Shown: positions 41,466 through 51,803, counted from the stretch's first letter. The stretch: 64,000 nt of DNA from Geodermatophilus sabuli (GCF_010686765.1 NZ_JAAGWF010000023.1:57934-121933), one strand, 5' to 3'. A program made the numbers and translations. Notes: generated by a model not told the origin, from the sequence alone.

Positions 41466-41665
41466 TGCAGCTCACCGTGAACGGTTCGCCCACGCCGCTG
41501 GCCGACGGCGCGACGGTGGCCGACCTGGTCGCCGAGCGCGGCGGCGGACACGACCGCGTCGCTGTGGCGCTCAACGGCGACGTCGTCCCGCGCAGCAGCT
41601 GGCCGGCGACCCGGCTCTCCCCCGGCGACACCGTCGAGGTGCTCGCCCCCACGGCAGGAGGATGA
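41465..41665 (+). CDS. thiS: Sulfur carrier protein ThiS
   Basis: 66 residues, ubiquitin-like. M-Q-L-T-V-N-G at the start, A-V-A-L-N-G-D-V-V-P-R, and the essential C-terminal Gly-Gly that is thiocarboxylated. It delivers sulfur to ThiG. Start overlaps the thiO stop as TGATG; thiG begins four bases after its stop. The adenylating enzyme ThiF is not in the window. Confidence 0.95.
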   Translation: MQLTVNGSPTPLADGATVADLVAERGGGHDRVAVALNGDVVPRSSWPATRLSPGDTVEVLAPTAGG

Positions 41666-43050
<1,385 letters not shown>

Positions 43051-43123
43051 CACCGGACCGGGCGGGCGGTCGGGCGGTCGCGGTCCGGGAGCCGTCGGAG
43101 CGGGGCGGGGATACGGTTCCGTC

Positions 43124-43654
43124 GTGGCTCGGTACGTCGTCCTGCTGCGCGGCATCAACCTCGGCCGCGCGCGGCAGGTCGGCATGGCCGACCTCCGGGA
43201 GACCCTGACCGGGCAGGGTCACGCCGGGGTGCGCACCCACCTGCGCAGCGGCAACGTGCTGCTCGACAGCGACCTCGGCGAGGACGAGCTGGTCCGGGAG
43301 GTGGAGGAGGCCGTCCGCGCGCGGTTCGGCTTCGACGTCCCCGTCGTCGTGCGGACCCGCGACGAGCTCGCCGCGGTGGTCGCCGCCGACCCGTTCGCCG
43401 GGGTGGCCACCGACCCCGCGCGCTACACGGTGACCTTCATGGTGCGGCCGCCCGAGCCCGGGAGGGTGGCCGCGCTGCCGCCCGCCGAGCTCGGGGCGTA
43501 CCGGGTGGTCGGCCGCGAGCTCTTCCTGTGGTTGCCGGACGGGATCGCCGACACCCCGCTGGCGTCCTGGCGGTGGGACACGCTGCTGGCCGTGCCGGGC
43601 ACCACGCGGAACTGGAACACCGTCACGAAGCTCGCCGAGCTGGCCGCGGTGTGA
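43124..43654 (+). CDS. DUF1697 protein
   Basis: 176 residues. It starts A-R-Y-V-V-L-L-R-G-I-N-L-G, then R-S-G-N-V-L-L-D and Y-T-V-T-F-M, and ends T-T-R-N-W-N-T-V-T-K-L, all DUF1697 features. Function is unknown. TACGGT lies six bases before the GTG with no ribosome-binding site, suggesting a leaderless transcript. It follows the thiamine operon but has its own spacer. Confidence 0.85.
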   Translation: MARYVVLLRGINLGRARQVGMADLRETLTGQGHAGVRTHLRSGNVLLDSDLGEDELVREVEEAVRARFGFDVPVVVRTRDELAAVVAADPFAGVATDPARYTVTFMVRPPEPGRVAALPPAELGAYRVVGRELFLWLPDGIADTPLASWRWDTLLAVPGTTRNWNTVTKLAELAAV

Positions 43655-43706
43655 CGCGGCTCGCACCGAGGTTTAGGCGGCCTCTTCCCGACGCATACGC
43701 AGGTGT

Positions 43707-43726
43707 TCGGCCCGCCGGCGGGCCGA
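43707..43726. terminator. 20-base palindrome, possible terminator
   Basis: TCGGCCCGCCGGCGGGCCGA is perfectly self-complementary and lies between the DUF1697 gene and the next ATPase gene. A terminator is likeliest, though an operator cannot be excluded. Confidence 0.4.
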
Positions 43727-43775
43727 GGGCCGAGCGCGCCTCCGGGCGGTTACAGCACGTGAGGGGACCAGCGGC

Positions 43776-44198
43776 GTGACATGGGAAACGGCCGGGGCGG
43801 TGTGGCCGACCGCGACCCCGCCGACCGCCCACGAAGCGCTCCGCTGGGACCTGGCGGACGTCGCCGAGCTGCCGCGGGTGCGTGCCGAGCTGCGGCGTCA
43901 CCTCCCCGCGCCCGACCTCGCCGACCTGCGCGACCGGCTGGTCCTGGCGCTGGACGAGATGGCCTCCAACGCGCTGCGGCACGGCGGCGGCGCGGTGCGG
44001 GCGGCCGTGGGCCCGACCGGTGACGGCTGGCTGATCGAGGTCTCCGACTCCAACGCGGCGACCCCGCCGACGCCGGCGGTCGGCCGGGACCCCAGCGAGG
44101 GCGGGCTGGGCCTCTACCTGATCGCCGAGCTGGCCTCCGCCCACGGCTGGTTCGTCAGCGCCGGGGCCAAGACCGTGTGGGCCGTGCTCGCCCGCTGA
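43776..44198 (+). CDS. RsbW-like ATP-binding protein (anti-sigma type)
   Basis: 140 residues. The N-box V-L-A-L-D-E-M-A-S-N-A-L-R-H-G-G-G and the G-G-L-G-L-Y-L-I lid are HATPase_c of the serine-kinase anti-sigma family. It may bind a sigma factor or phosphorylate a STAS protein. A GAGGGGA precedes the GTG. It converges on the PAS-PAS-GAF-PP2C gene; the two form a likely kinase and phosphatase pair of one partner switch, as inference. A close paralogue lies at 51276. Confidence 0.8.
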   Translation: MTWETAGAVWPTATPPTAHEALRWDLADVAELPRVRAELRRHLPAPDLADLRDRLVLALDEMASNALRHGGGAVRAAVGPTGDGWLIEVSDSNAATPPTPAVGRDPSEGGLGLYLIAELASAHGWFVSAGAKTVWAVLAR

Positions 44199-44289
44199 CA
44201 GCGAGGCCCTCCAGGCCGCCGCGGGCCCGCGGACGGCGGGCGGTGTGCGGTGGGCGGTGGGGGGAGGGAGTCCTCCTCGGCGTCCTCCG

Positions 44290-46341
44290 TCAGTCCTGCG
44301 GGTGCAGCCGGATGGCCACGAGGGCGATGTCGTCCTGCAGACCCGCTGGCCGCAGCCGCTCGATCACGGCGTCGCACAGCCGGTCCAGGGGCTGGTCACC
44401 CAGCTCCGCCAGGGCCGCCCGCAGCCCGGCGATGCCGTCGTCCAGCGGCAGGTCGCGGCCCTCCACCAGCCCGTCGGTGTAGAGCAGCACGGTCGCACCG
44501 CGGGCGAAGGTCACCACGCTGTCGGTGCGGGCGGCCGCCGGGTCGACGCCGAGCATGAGCTCCGGCCGGGTGCCGGCGAGCTCCTCCACCCGCCCGTCGG
44601 CGTGCAGCAGGAGCGGCGGGGGGTGGCCGGCGTTGGACCACCGCAGGCTGGTCAGCCCGGCGGCCCGCTGCTGCGCCGACTGCTCCACCCGGGCCACCAC
44701 CGCGGTGGCCATGGTGGTCATGCCGAGGCCCTGCCCGGCCCGGTCGAGGTCGGTGAGGATCCGGGCCGGCCCGGTGTCGGGCCGGTAGGCGATGCCGCGC
44801 AGCAGGCCGCGCAGCTGCCCCATCGCCGCGGCGGCCTCGGTGTCGTGACCGACGACGTCCCCGATGACCAGCACGGTCGCCCCGTCCGGCTGGACGAACG
44901 CGTCGTACCAGTCGCCGCCGACCTCGGCGACCTCCACCGCGGGCCGGTAGCGCACCACGATCTCCGCGGCCTCGAGGGACGGCGGATCGGTGAGCAGGCT
45001 GCGCTGCAGCCCCTCCGCCAGCCGGCGTTGCTGCTCGTAGAGGCGGGCGTTGTCCAGGGCGAGCGCGACGCGCGCGGCCACCTCCTGCGCGGCGGCGACG
45101 TCGTCGGCGTCGGCGCGGGGCCGGTCGGCGGAGCGGTAGACGCTCAGCGCGCCCAGGGTGCGCCCGCGGGCGGCCAGCGGCAGGGTCACCGCGGACTGCG
45201 GCGCGAGGGCCCAGAACAGCTCGCTCGGTTCACCCGGCGGGAGGGTGCTGCCCACGACCGCGCCGACGTCCTCGACGGTCAGCGTGCGACCCGAGGCCAG
45301 CGCCTGCAGGACCGGCGCGTCCGGCCGGATGGAGGCCAGCCGGAGGTCGGCGTACCGGGCGACCGTCGTCCGCGCGGCGGGGTCGCGGTGCCAGCTGCCG
45401 ACGTCGCGCATCCGGCGGTCCTCGGACATCAGGCTGGTGATCGCCCAGTCCCCCAGCACCGGCACGACAGCCTCGGCCAGCCGCTGCAGGACCACCGCCT
45501 CGCCCGCACCGGCGCTCAGCGGTCCCCCGGTGACCGCGCTGACCGCGGCGATCAGCGCCAGGCGGGCGGCGCTGCCGCGGGCCCGCCGCTCGGCCGCCCG
45601 CCGCTCGGTGACGTCGAGGAAGTAGACCGACAACCCGTCGGGTCCCGGGGACGCCCGGATCTCGTACCAGGCGTCGAGGGGTGCGGGATAGTGGGCCTCG
45701 AAGACCCGCTCCCTGCCGGTGGACACCGCGCCGCGGTAGTTAACCTCGAAGTCGCTGCCGACCGCCGCCGGGTACAGCTCCCACAGGGAGCCGCCGAGCA
45801 GCTCCTCCCGCCGCCGGCCGAGCACCCGCTCGGCCTCTGCGTTGACGTAGGTGAAGCGCCACTCCCGGTCGACGGCGAAGAACGCGGCGGTCATCGTCTC
45901 CAGCACCCGGGCCACCCGGGCGTCGGCGTGCCGGTGGGCGGTGGTGTCGAAGCCGGCGCCCAGCAAGCGGACGGCGGTGCCGTCCGGGCCGGTCAGTGCC
46001 CGGCCACGGCCCTGCACCCAGCGGATCTCGCCGGTGGGCAGCACCACCCGGAACTCGGCGTCGTACACGCCGCAGGTGTCGATGGCGCCCTGCAGCGCCG
46101 CGCGCACCCGGTCGACGTCGTGGGGATGGCAGCGGGACTCGAAGGCGTCGATCGTCTCGTCGAACTCGCCCCGGGCGTAGCCGAAGATCGCCATGAGCCG
46201 GTCGTCCCACGTGAGCCGGCCGGTACGCAGGTCCCAGTCGAAGCTGCCGATGCCGGCCGCCTCGATGGCCAGGTCGGAGCGGATCAGCGCCGCCTCGAGC
46301 TCCGGGTCGACGCCGTGCAGGCGCGAACGATCCAGGCTCAC
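44290..46341 (-). CDS. PAS-PAS-GAF-SpoIIE phosphatase
   Basis: 683 residues from a GTG. PAS1 (about 20-145) and PAS2 (about 150-275) have W-D-D-R-L and F-x-A-V-D-R-E-W-R-F-T-Y-V-N; a GAF domain follows (about 290-440); residues about 460-680 are a SpoIIE/RsbU PP2C phosphatase with G-G-D-W-Y-D, V-I-G-D-V-V-G-H, Y-T-D-G-L-V-E and D-D-I-A acid residues kept. It should dephosphorylate a STAS antagonist to free a stress sigma factor. Soluble; the signals read by PAS and GAF are unknown. Confidence 0.88.
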   Translation of the reverse strand: MSLDRSRLHGVDPELEAALIRSDLAIEAAGIGSFDWDLRTGRLTWDDRLMAIFGYARGEFDETIDAFESRCHPHDVDRVRAALQGAIDTCGVYDAEFRVVLPTGEIRWVQGRGRALTGPDGTAVRLLGAGFDTTAHRHADARVARVLETMTAAFFAVDREWRFTYVNAEAERVLGRRREELLGGSLWELYPAAVGSDFEVNYRGAVSTGRERVFEAHYPAPLDAWYEIRASPGPDGLSVYFLDVTERRAAERRARGSAARLALIAAVSAVTGGPLSAGAGEAVVLQRLAEAVVPVLGDWAITSLMSEDRRMRDVGSWHRDPAARTTVARYADLRLASIRPDAPVLQALASGRTLTVEDVGAVVGSTLPPGEPSELFWALAPQSAVTLPLAARGRTLGALSVYRSADRPRADADDVAAAQEVAARVALALDNARLYEQQRRLAEGLQRSLLTDPPSLEAAEIVVRYRPAVEVAEVGGDWYDAFVQPDGATVLVIGDVVGHDTEAAAAMGQLRGLLRGIAYRPDTGPARILTDLDRAGQGLGMTTMATAVVARVEQSAQQRAAGLTSLRWSNAGHPPPLLLHADGRVEELAGTRPELMLGVDPAAARTDSVVTFARGATVLLYTDGLVEGRDLPLDDGIAGLRAALAELGDQPLDRLCDAVIERLRPAGLQDDIALVAIRLHPQD

Positions 46342-47069
46342 GGTGGGGGGTTCCTCGCATCTGTCGGGCCGGGGGCCGGCGGGTACGCCGCGTCGGCACC
46401 GCCCGGCGCCACCGGGAGGACTGGGAGTTCCTTTGTCTCACGTCGGGGCGCCCGGGACAACCTCGCAGCCAGGTCCGGGCCGGGCGCGGTGGCCGGGGCG
46501 GGCGCCCTCCGGGCCGGCGGAGGGCGCCCGCCGCGCGGCGGGTGGTGCGGGTCGTGCGCGGCGCGGGGACCAGGTGCGGTTCCGCGGGCGTCCAGCGTCG
46601 CGTCGTCCGTCGGCGCTCCGGCTGTCGTGGCCCGGGCCCGGTCTGCTCCGTCGTCTCCCGGTCGCCGGTGGTGGACCGGCGGCTCGTCCCTCGACGGCGC
46701 CCGGCCAGGTCGTGCCGGTCAGAGACCCGAGGTCACGGGTACCGGCAGGACCTGTCGTCCCGGAGGACGGGTCCGGTTCGCCGTCCGGCCGGGCCGCGGG
46801 ACCGTCTGCGCCTCCCGGGAGGGGTCCGCGCGCTGCGTCGGGGCAGTCGGCGGAGGGTCGAGGCGAGGAACCGGTCGTGCGGAACGGCTGGGCGGCGGGA
46901 GGACCCCGTCGGGGACGGCCAGGGGCGGTGCGAGGTCGGCCAGGAGGTGCGGAGGACCAGTGCCGAGGCGACGGAGGCGGTCACCGGAGGAGGCGGCGAC
47001 CGTCAGCCGGCGGGCTGGCGGGCGGTGCGGAGGACGGCGTCCGCGGCGGGTGCCGTGGTCGCGCCGGGG
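46342..47069. other. Gene-poor, very GC-rich stretch (728 bases)
   Basis: No convincing gene is seen on either strand: translations are Arg/Gly/Pro-rich low-complexity text with no domain. It holds one strong hairpin (46499-46530) and many GGAGG/CCGG tracts. It may be decayed coding sequence linked to the proline-rich ORF on its right, whose frame stops at 47070. Confidence 0.6.
46499..46530. terminator. Strong GC hairpin
   Basis: Thirteen-base perfect arms, 46499-46511 and 46518-46530, enclose a six-base loop. It lies in the gene-poor stretch, downstream of the minus-strand proline-rich ORF, and could end its transcript. Confidence 0.5.
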
Positions 47070-47813
47070 TCAGCTCGGAGGAGATCCCCGGGCCGAGGGC
47101 GGGGCCGGGTCGCCGCGTGACCGGGCCGGGGAGGAGGCCCGGGCGGCACGCGGGCGGTGCCCTGCCTGCGCGGTCACCGGTGCGGGACGGGACCGCGGTG
47201 CCGGCACCTGCCGGGCGAGCGGGGCGACCACCGGGACGCGGGGGGAGGGGACCGGCCGGCGTGTCCGGGCCGGGACGAGCGCCGCGGCGGGGGAAGGCGC
47301 CACGGGCTGGATGGTGGGGGTGCTGGGCAGCTCGGTGAGCAGCACCGGGCCGTCCCTGCGCGGCGCGGGCACGGCGGCGGACGCAGCGACGGCGGGGGTG
47401 CGGCCGGCCGGCGCGGCGGGGCGTCCCCACGCGAGGTGGGCGCCGCCGGGCCCGGAGCCCCAGAGGGCTAGCCGGCGGACCAGTGCGCCCAGTCGGACGC
47501 GCAGCGGCGGCCGCGGGGCCGGCACCTCGGCCGGCTGGACCTCGGCCGGCTGCGTGGCGAGGACGGGGGCCGCCGTGCCCGGCGCGGTCGCGGCCGGCCG
47601 GGGACGGGTCGCGGGCACGGGGACCGGCCGGGCGACCGGCAGCGGACCGGCCGCGAGGCGCCGGCCGCCGGGGCGGTGCGCCGCGGGACGACCCGGGCGG
47701 GTGCGGCGCGGGGGGATCTCCTCCGCCCGGTCCAGGACGTCGAGCAGACCGCTGAGCGTGAGGTCGTCGGCCACGCGGAAGGAGCGGGGAGCGGGGGTCC
47801 GGTCCAGCGCCAT
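47070..47813 (-). CDS. Proline/alanine/arginine-rich protein of unknown function
   Basis: 247 residues. An ordered-looking start (M-A-L-D-R-T, then S-F-R-V-A-D-D-L-T-L-S-G-L-L-D-V-L-D-R-A-E-E-I) precedes a long tail rich in Pro, Ala and Arg without membrane segment or domain. A strong GGAGGAGG just upstream supports translation from the ATG at 47813. The tail may be disordered, and the C-terminal part could be an artefact of high GC or a frameshift. I do not recognise it. Confidence 0.5.
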   Translation of the reverse strand: MALDRTPAPRSFRVADDLTLSGLLDVLDRAEEIPPRRTRPGRPAAHRPGGRRLAAGPLPVARPVPVPATRPRPAATAPGTAAPVLATQPAEVQPAEVPAPRPPLRVRLGALVRRLALWGSGPGGAHLAWGRPAAPAGRTPAVAASAAVPAPRRDGPVLLTELPSTPTIQPVAPSPAAALVPARTRRPVPSPRVPVVAPLARQVPAPRSRPAPVTAQAGHRPRAARASSPARSRGDPAPPSARGSPPS

Positions 47814-47984
47814 GGCGTCCTCCTCCAGGTAGTTGCCGCGGCTGGGGAAGGCGCCGCGGACGAGGAGAAACGTAGGCAACGCCGACGCCGGGACCGGCCC
47901 GTCCGGACACCTCCTGGAGACCGCGTGACCGAACCGTTGTACCGATGGGCCGGACCGGTCGGTCACCCCTCCCCGGCGATGATC

Positions 47985-47996
47985 ACTTGTCGACAA
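47985..47996. promoter_or_regulatory. GntR-type palindrome CTTGTCGACAAG
   Basis: Perfect 12-base palindrome with TTGT and ACAA half-sites two bases apart, the pattern of FadR-branch GntR operators. It lies about 145 bases upstream of the permease start. No GntR gene is in the window. Confidence 0.45.
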
Positions 47997-48019
47997 GCCG
48001 GTGCCCCCTCAGCGTGGAA

Positions 48020-48035
48020 CGCCCTGATCAGGGCG
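48020..48035. promoter_or_regulatory. Palindrome CGCCCTGATCAGGGCG
   Basis: Perfect 16-base palindrome about 100 bases upstream of the permease gene. It could be an operator, or a hairpin in the 5' leader. Confidence 0.4.
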
Positions 48036-48138
48036 CCGGTCATGCCGGGACACACCGCGCCGGACCCGGCGTGTCGGTCCGGGGGACGTCCGGCCACCCC
48101 GGTTTGCCGGGTCGCCGGCCGCTGCCCAGACTCGACGG

Positions 48139-49491
48139 GTGACAGACCAGGCCGAACCGGACACCAAGCTGCGTCGGGCAGTCAGCGGCAAGCTGCTCTA
48201 CCTGTTCATCCTCGGCGACGTGCTGGGGGCGGGGGTCTACGCCCTGGTCGGGGAGATGGCGACCGAGGTGGGCGGCGCGATCTGGGTGCCGCTGGCCGCT
48301 GCCCTGGTCCTCGCCCTGCTGACGGCCGCCTCCTACGCGGAACTGGTCACCAAGTACCCGCGGGCGGGCGGCTCGGCGGTGTTCGCCGAGCGCGCGTTCG
48401 GCCGCCCGGTCGTGTCCTTCCTCGTCGGCTTCTGCATGCTGGCAGCCGGGGTCACCAGCGCGGCCGGGCTCGCGCTGGCCTTCGCCGGCGACTACCTGGG
48501 CGTCTTCCTCGACGTGCCGGCCGTCCCCGCGGCGCTGGTGTTCCTCGCGCTGGTGGCGCTGCTCAACGCCCGCGGCATCCAGGAGTCGTTGCGGGCCAAC
48601 ATGGTGATGACGCTCGTCGAGACCTCGGGGCTGGTGCTCGTCATCGTGCTCGGGGCGGTCGTCCTGGGCCGGGGGGACGGCGACCTGGGGCGCACCGTGC
48701 AGTTCCCCGACGGCGTGTCCGCCGGGTCGGCGGTGCTGGCCGCCGCGCTGCTGGCCTACTACTCCTTCGTCGGCTTCGAGACCTCGGCCAACGTCGCGGA
48801 GGAGGTCCGGGACGTGCGCCGGGTGTACCCGCGGGCACTGTTCGGCTCGCTGCTCACCGCCGGGGTCGTCTACGTGCTGGTCGGGCTGGCCGCGGCGATC
48901 GTGCTGCCGGCCGAGGAGCTGGCCGGCTCCAGCGGTCCGCTGCTCGCCGTCGTCCAGGCCGCGGACGCCGGCATCCCCGACCAGCTGTTCAGCCTGATCG
49001 CGCTCATCGCGGTCGCCAACGGCGCCCTGCTGACGATGATCATGGCCAGCCGGATGGCGTTCGGGATGGCCGACCAGGGCCTGCTCCCCTCCGCCCTGGG
49101 CAGGGTGCTGCCCGGTCGCCGTACCCCCTGGGTGGCGATCGCGGTGACCACGGCGGTGGCCATGGCGCTGACTCTGACCGGATCGCTGGCCGCCCTGGCC
49201 AACACCGTCGTCCTCCTGCTGCTGCTGGTCTTCCTCAGCACCAACACCGCGGTGCTCGTCCTGCGCCGCGACCGGGTCGAGGCCGACCACTTCCGGACGC
49301 CGGTGGTGCTGCCGGTCCTCGCCATCGCCTCGTGCGTGCTGCTCCTCTGGCAGCAGGAGGCCGGCACCTGGCTGCGGGCGGGCATCCTGCTGGCCGTCGG
49401 GATCCTGCTGCACGCCGGCACCCAGGCCGTCCGCCGGCGGCGGGGTCCCGAGCGGGAGCCGGTGGCCTCCGCCCAGGACGGCGTCCGGTGA
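48139..49491 (+). CDS. APC-family amino acid permease
   Basis: 450 residues with about twelve membrane helices. The TM1 motif G-D-V-L-G-A-G-V-Y and the TM6 Y-S-F-V-G-F-E-T region are the substrate-binding parts of APC transporters. Substrate is not evident; amino acids or amines are typical. Its stop overlaps the nucleoside hydrolase start by four bases, so a nucleoside- or base-related substrate is worth considering. GTG start. Confidence 0.86.
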   Translation: MTDQAEPDTKLRRAVSGKLLYLFILGDVLGAGVYALVGEMATEVGGAIWVPLAAALVLALLTAASYAELVTKYPRAGGSAVFAERAFGRPVVSFLVGFCMLAAGVTSAAGLALAFAGDYLGVFLDVPAVPAALVFLALVALLNARGIQESLRANMVMTLVETSGLVLVIVLGAVVLGRGDGDLGRTVQFPDGVSAGSAVLAAALLAYYSFVGFETSANVAEEVRDVRRVYPRALFGSLLTAGVVYVLVGLAAAIVLPAEELAGSSGPLLAVVQAADAGIPDQLFSLIALIAVANGALLTMIMASRMAFGMADQGLLPSALGRVLPGRRTPWVAIAVTTAVAMALTLTGSLAALANTVVLLLLLVFLSTNTAVLVLRRDRVEADHFRTPVVLPVLAIASCVLLLWQQEAGTWLRAGILLAVGILLHAGTQAVRRRRGPEREPVASAQDGVR

Positions 49492-50441
49492 CCGGCCCCG
49501 TCCCCCTCGTCATCGACACCGACCCCGGCATCGACGACGCACTGGCGATCCTGCTGGCGCTGGCCAGCCCCGAGGTCGACCTGCGGCTGGTCACCACCGT
49601 CCACGGCAACGTGGAGCTGGCGCAGACGACGGAGAACGCGCTGCGCGTGCTGCACCTGGCCGGTCGCAGCGACGTGCCGGTCGCCGCCGGAGCCCGGGAC
49701 TCGCTGGTGTACCGCCAGCCGGAGCGGGCCGGCCACGTGCACGGCGCCGCCGGGCTCGGCGGGGTGCAGCTGCCCCCGTCCCCGGCCGCCGTCGACCCCC
49801 GCCCCGCGGTGGTCGCCCTCGCCGAGCTGCTCCTGGCATCGGCCGCGCCGGTCACGGTGGCCGCGATCGGCCCGTGGACCAACATCGCCCTGCTGCTGGC
49901 CACCTATCCCGAGGCCGCTGAACGGATCGGCCGGCTGGTGCTGATGGGCGGCTCGGCCGCGCGCGGGGGGAACGTCACCGCGGCGGCCGAGTTCAACGTC
50001 TGGGCCGACCCGGAGGCCGCGCAGAAGGTGCTCGGTTCGGCCGTGCCCACGGTGCTGGTGGGCCTGGACGTCACCCTGCCCACCGTCCTCGACGCGGCCG
50101 GCATCGAGCGGTTCGCCGCGGCGGGCCCGGCCGGCGCGACGGCGGCCGCCATCCTGCAGCAGTACCTCGACCACGCCCGGACGGCGTACGGCACCCCCGG
50201 CGTCGTCGTCCACGACGCGCTGGCCCTCACCGAGGCGATCGTGCCGGGCACGCTGGGCACCGTGCGTCGCGACGTCGTCGTCGACACCACCCTGGGCGCC
50301 GGCCGCGGGCAGACCCTGGTGGACCGCCGCACCGTCTCCCGCTCCCCCACCGCCGTGGACGTCGCCGAGACGGTGGACAGCGCCGCGGCGGTGGAGTTCC
50401 TGGTCGGCCGGCTGGAGTCGCTCGCCCGCGCGGTCGGCTAG
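49488..50441 (+). CDS. Inosine-uridine-type nucleoside hydrolase
   Basis: 317 residues. The calcium-site D-T-D-P-G-I-D-D-A at the N-terminus, V-H-G-N-V-E, G-P-W-T-N-I-A near residue 125, L-M-G-G-S, E-F-N-V-W-A-D-P-E-A-A and a final V-H-D-A-L motif are the nucleosidase pattern. It splits ribonucleosides to base and ribose. Purine or pyrimidine preference cannot be told. Co-translated with the APC permease, it suggests uptake and use of nucleoside-like compounds. It converges with the ANTAR gene, stops overlapping. Confidence 0.88.
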   Translation: MTGPVPLVIDTDPGIDDALAILLALASPEVDLRLVTTVHGNVELAQTTENALRVLHLAGRSDVPVAAGARDSLVYRQPERAGHVHGAAGLGGVQLPPSPAAVDPRPAVVALAELLLASAAPVTVAAIGPWTNIALLLATYPEAAERIGRLVLMGGSAARGGNVTAAAEFNVWADPEAAQKVLGSAVPTVLVGLDVTLPTVLDAAGIERFAAAGPAGATAAAILQQYLDHARTAYGTPGVVVHDALALTEAIVPGTLGTVRRDVVVDTTLGAGRGQTLVDRRTVSRSPTAVDVAETVDSAAAVEFLVGRLESLARAVG

Positions 50442-51124
50442 CGGGTCTGGGCCGACTCGACGATGCCGACGGCGATGTCGCGGAGCTTGCGGTTGTAGCG
50501 CTGGGACGCCTCGCGGAGGATCTCGAAGGCCTGTTCGGCGTCCACCCGGCGCTGGGCCATCAGCACGCCCTTGGCCTGTTCGATGACCGCGCGGGACTGC
50601 ATCGCCAGCTGCATGTTGCGCGCGTGCTCCCCGAGGCGGGCGTGCGCGTCGGCGTTCGCGACGGCGACGGCGATCGCCCCCGCCACCTGGGAACCGGCGT
50701 CCAGCGACTCCGGCGTGGCGAAGGCGGCGGGCTGCGAGGAGTAGATGTTCAGCGCACCGATCGACGTGCCCTGGAACGGCAACGGGACCGACAGCGAGCT
50801 CAGCACCCCCACCCCGACCACCCGCGACACGTAGTCCGGCCAGCGCTGCTCGGTGCGCATGTCGTCGATCCGCAGCACGACGCCGCCGCGACCGGCGTCC
50901 ATGCAGGGCCCGTACCCCTGGTCGTACTGCAGCTCGTCGGCCGCGAGCGACATCTCGCCGGTGTACGCGGCGGTGAAGGCCTTCTCGCCGCGGATCAGCG
51001 TGATGGACGTGGACTCGGCCCCCGGGATGCCGCGCGACGCGATGTCAGTGACGTCACCGAGGGCCTCGTCGAGGCTGCGCCCGGCGAGCACCACGCGGCT
51101 GAGGTCGCGCAACAGGTCCTGCAT
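50438..51124 (-). CDS. GAF-ANTAR antiterminator-type regulator
   Basis: 228 residues. A GAF domain (about 10-155, with V-G-V-L-S-S-L-S-V-P-L and G-A-L-N-I-Y-S) precedes an ANTAR RNA-binding domain (about 165-225): I-E-Q-A-K-G-V-L-M-A and A-F-E-I-L-R-E-A-S-Q-R-Y-N. ANTAR proteins bind paired hairpins in nascent RNA to prevent termination. A GTG at 51139 is an alternative start; neither has a clear ribosome-binding site. Its RNA targets were not found in the window. Confidence 0.87.
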   Translation of the reverse strand: MQDLLRDLSRVVLAGRSLDEALGDVTDIASRGIPGAESTSITLIRGEKAFTAAYTGEMSLAADELQYDQGYGPCMDAGRGGVVLRIDDMRTEQRWPDYVSRVVGVGVLSSLSVPLPFQGTSIGALNIYSSQPAAFATPESLDAGSQVAGAIAVAVANADAHARLGEHARNMQLAMQSRAVIEQAKGVLMAQRRVDAEQAFEILREASQRYNRKLRDIAVGIVESAQTR

Positions 51125-51275
51125 CGGGTCAGTCTGCACCGGGGCGGGCGGTGTCCGGCAGTGGCAGCACGCCACGCCACCGCGTCCTCGGCTGCGGAGA
51201 CGGCCGGTTTCGGTCAGGATGGAGCTGGCCCGGCGCCGCCGGTCTGCTCGTCGCGCACCGGCGGAGGAGGTTGCC

Positions 51276-51776
51276 ATGGGCCAGGAGAGCTGGCCGAACG
51301 CACCCGTTCCCTCCGTCCCCGGCGACGTGTGGCACTGGCAGCTGGAGGCCATGCACGTCGTCTCCCGCGTCCGGTCGGACCTCCGGGCCCGCATCGGGCA
51401 CCCCTCGGTCAGCTCCTCGTCCACCGAGGACGCCCGCGACGGGCTGCTCCTCGTCTTCGAGGAGCTCGCCTCCAACGCCCTGCGACACGGCGGTGGCGCC
51501 GTCCGGGCGCTGGTCGTGGCCGGACCCGACGGCTGGCTGCTCGACCTCAGCGACGAGGCACCGGACCGCCCACCGGTGCCGGCCGTCGACCGCGACCCCG
51601 CCTTCGGCGGGATGGGGCTGCACCTGGTCGCCCAGCTGTCGCTCGACTACGGCTGGGAGGGCCGGCCGGGGCGCAAGCACGTCTGGGCGCGACTGCCCAG
51701 CGGCCGCAGCCCCCTGGCAGCGGCGCAGGACCGCGTCCCCGAGCCACGCGCGCCGGAGGCTCCGCCCGGCGACTGA
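51276..51776 (+). CDS. RsbW-like ATP-binding protein (anti-sigma type)
   Basis: 166 residues. The N-box L-L-V-F-E-E-L-A-S-N-A-L-R-H-G-G-G and the F-G-G-M-G-L-H-L-V lid match the paralogue at 43776 closely. The C-terminus adds a Pro/Arg-rich tail. It probably acts as an anti-sigma or protein kinase in partner switching. GGAGGAGG precedes the ATG. It is read divergently from the ANTAR gene. Confidence 0.8.
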   Translation: MGQESWPNAPVPSVPGDVWHWQLEAMHVVSRVRSDLRARIGHPSVSSSSTEDARDGLLLVFEELASNALRHGGGAVRALVVAGPDGWLLDLSDEAPDRPPVPAVDRDPAFGGMGLHLVAQLSLDYGWEGRPGRKHVWARLPSGRSPLAAAQDRVPEPRAPEAPPGD

Positions 51777-51803
51777 ACAAGGGCCCCTGATCCCGCGCCC
51801 GTG

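Larger units (their letters stand above)
47814..48138. other. Intergenic region with two palindromes (325 bases)
   Basis: Divergent spacer between the proline-rich ORF and the APC permease. No gene is seen. It holds the two palindromes listed separately, suggesting regulated transcription of the permease operon. Confidence 0.7.

Noticed and set aside
44245..47832. A 1195-codon open frame on the plus strand
   Set aside because: It crosses the PAS-GAF-phosphatase gene on the opposite strand and the gene-poor stretch, with low-complexity composition and no start signal.
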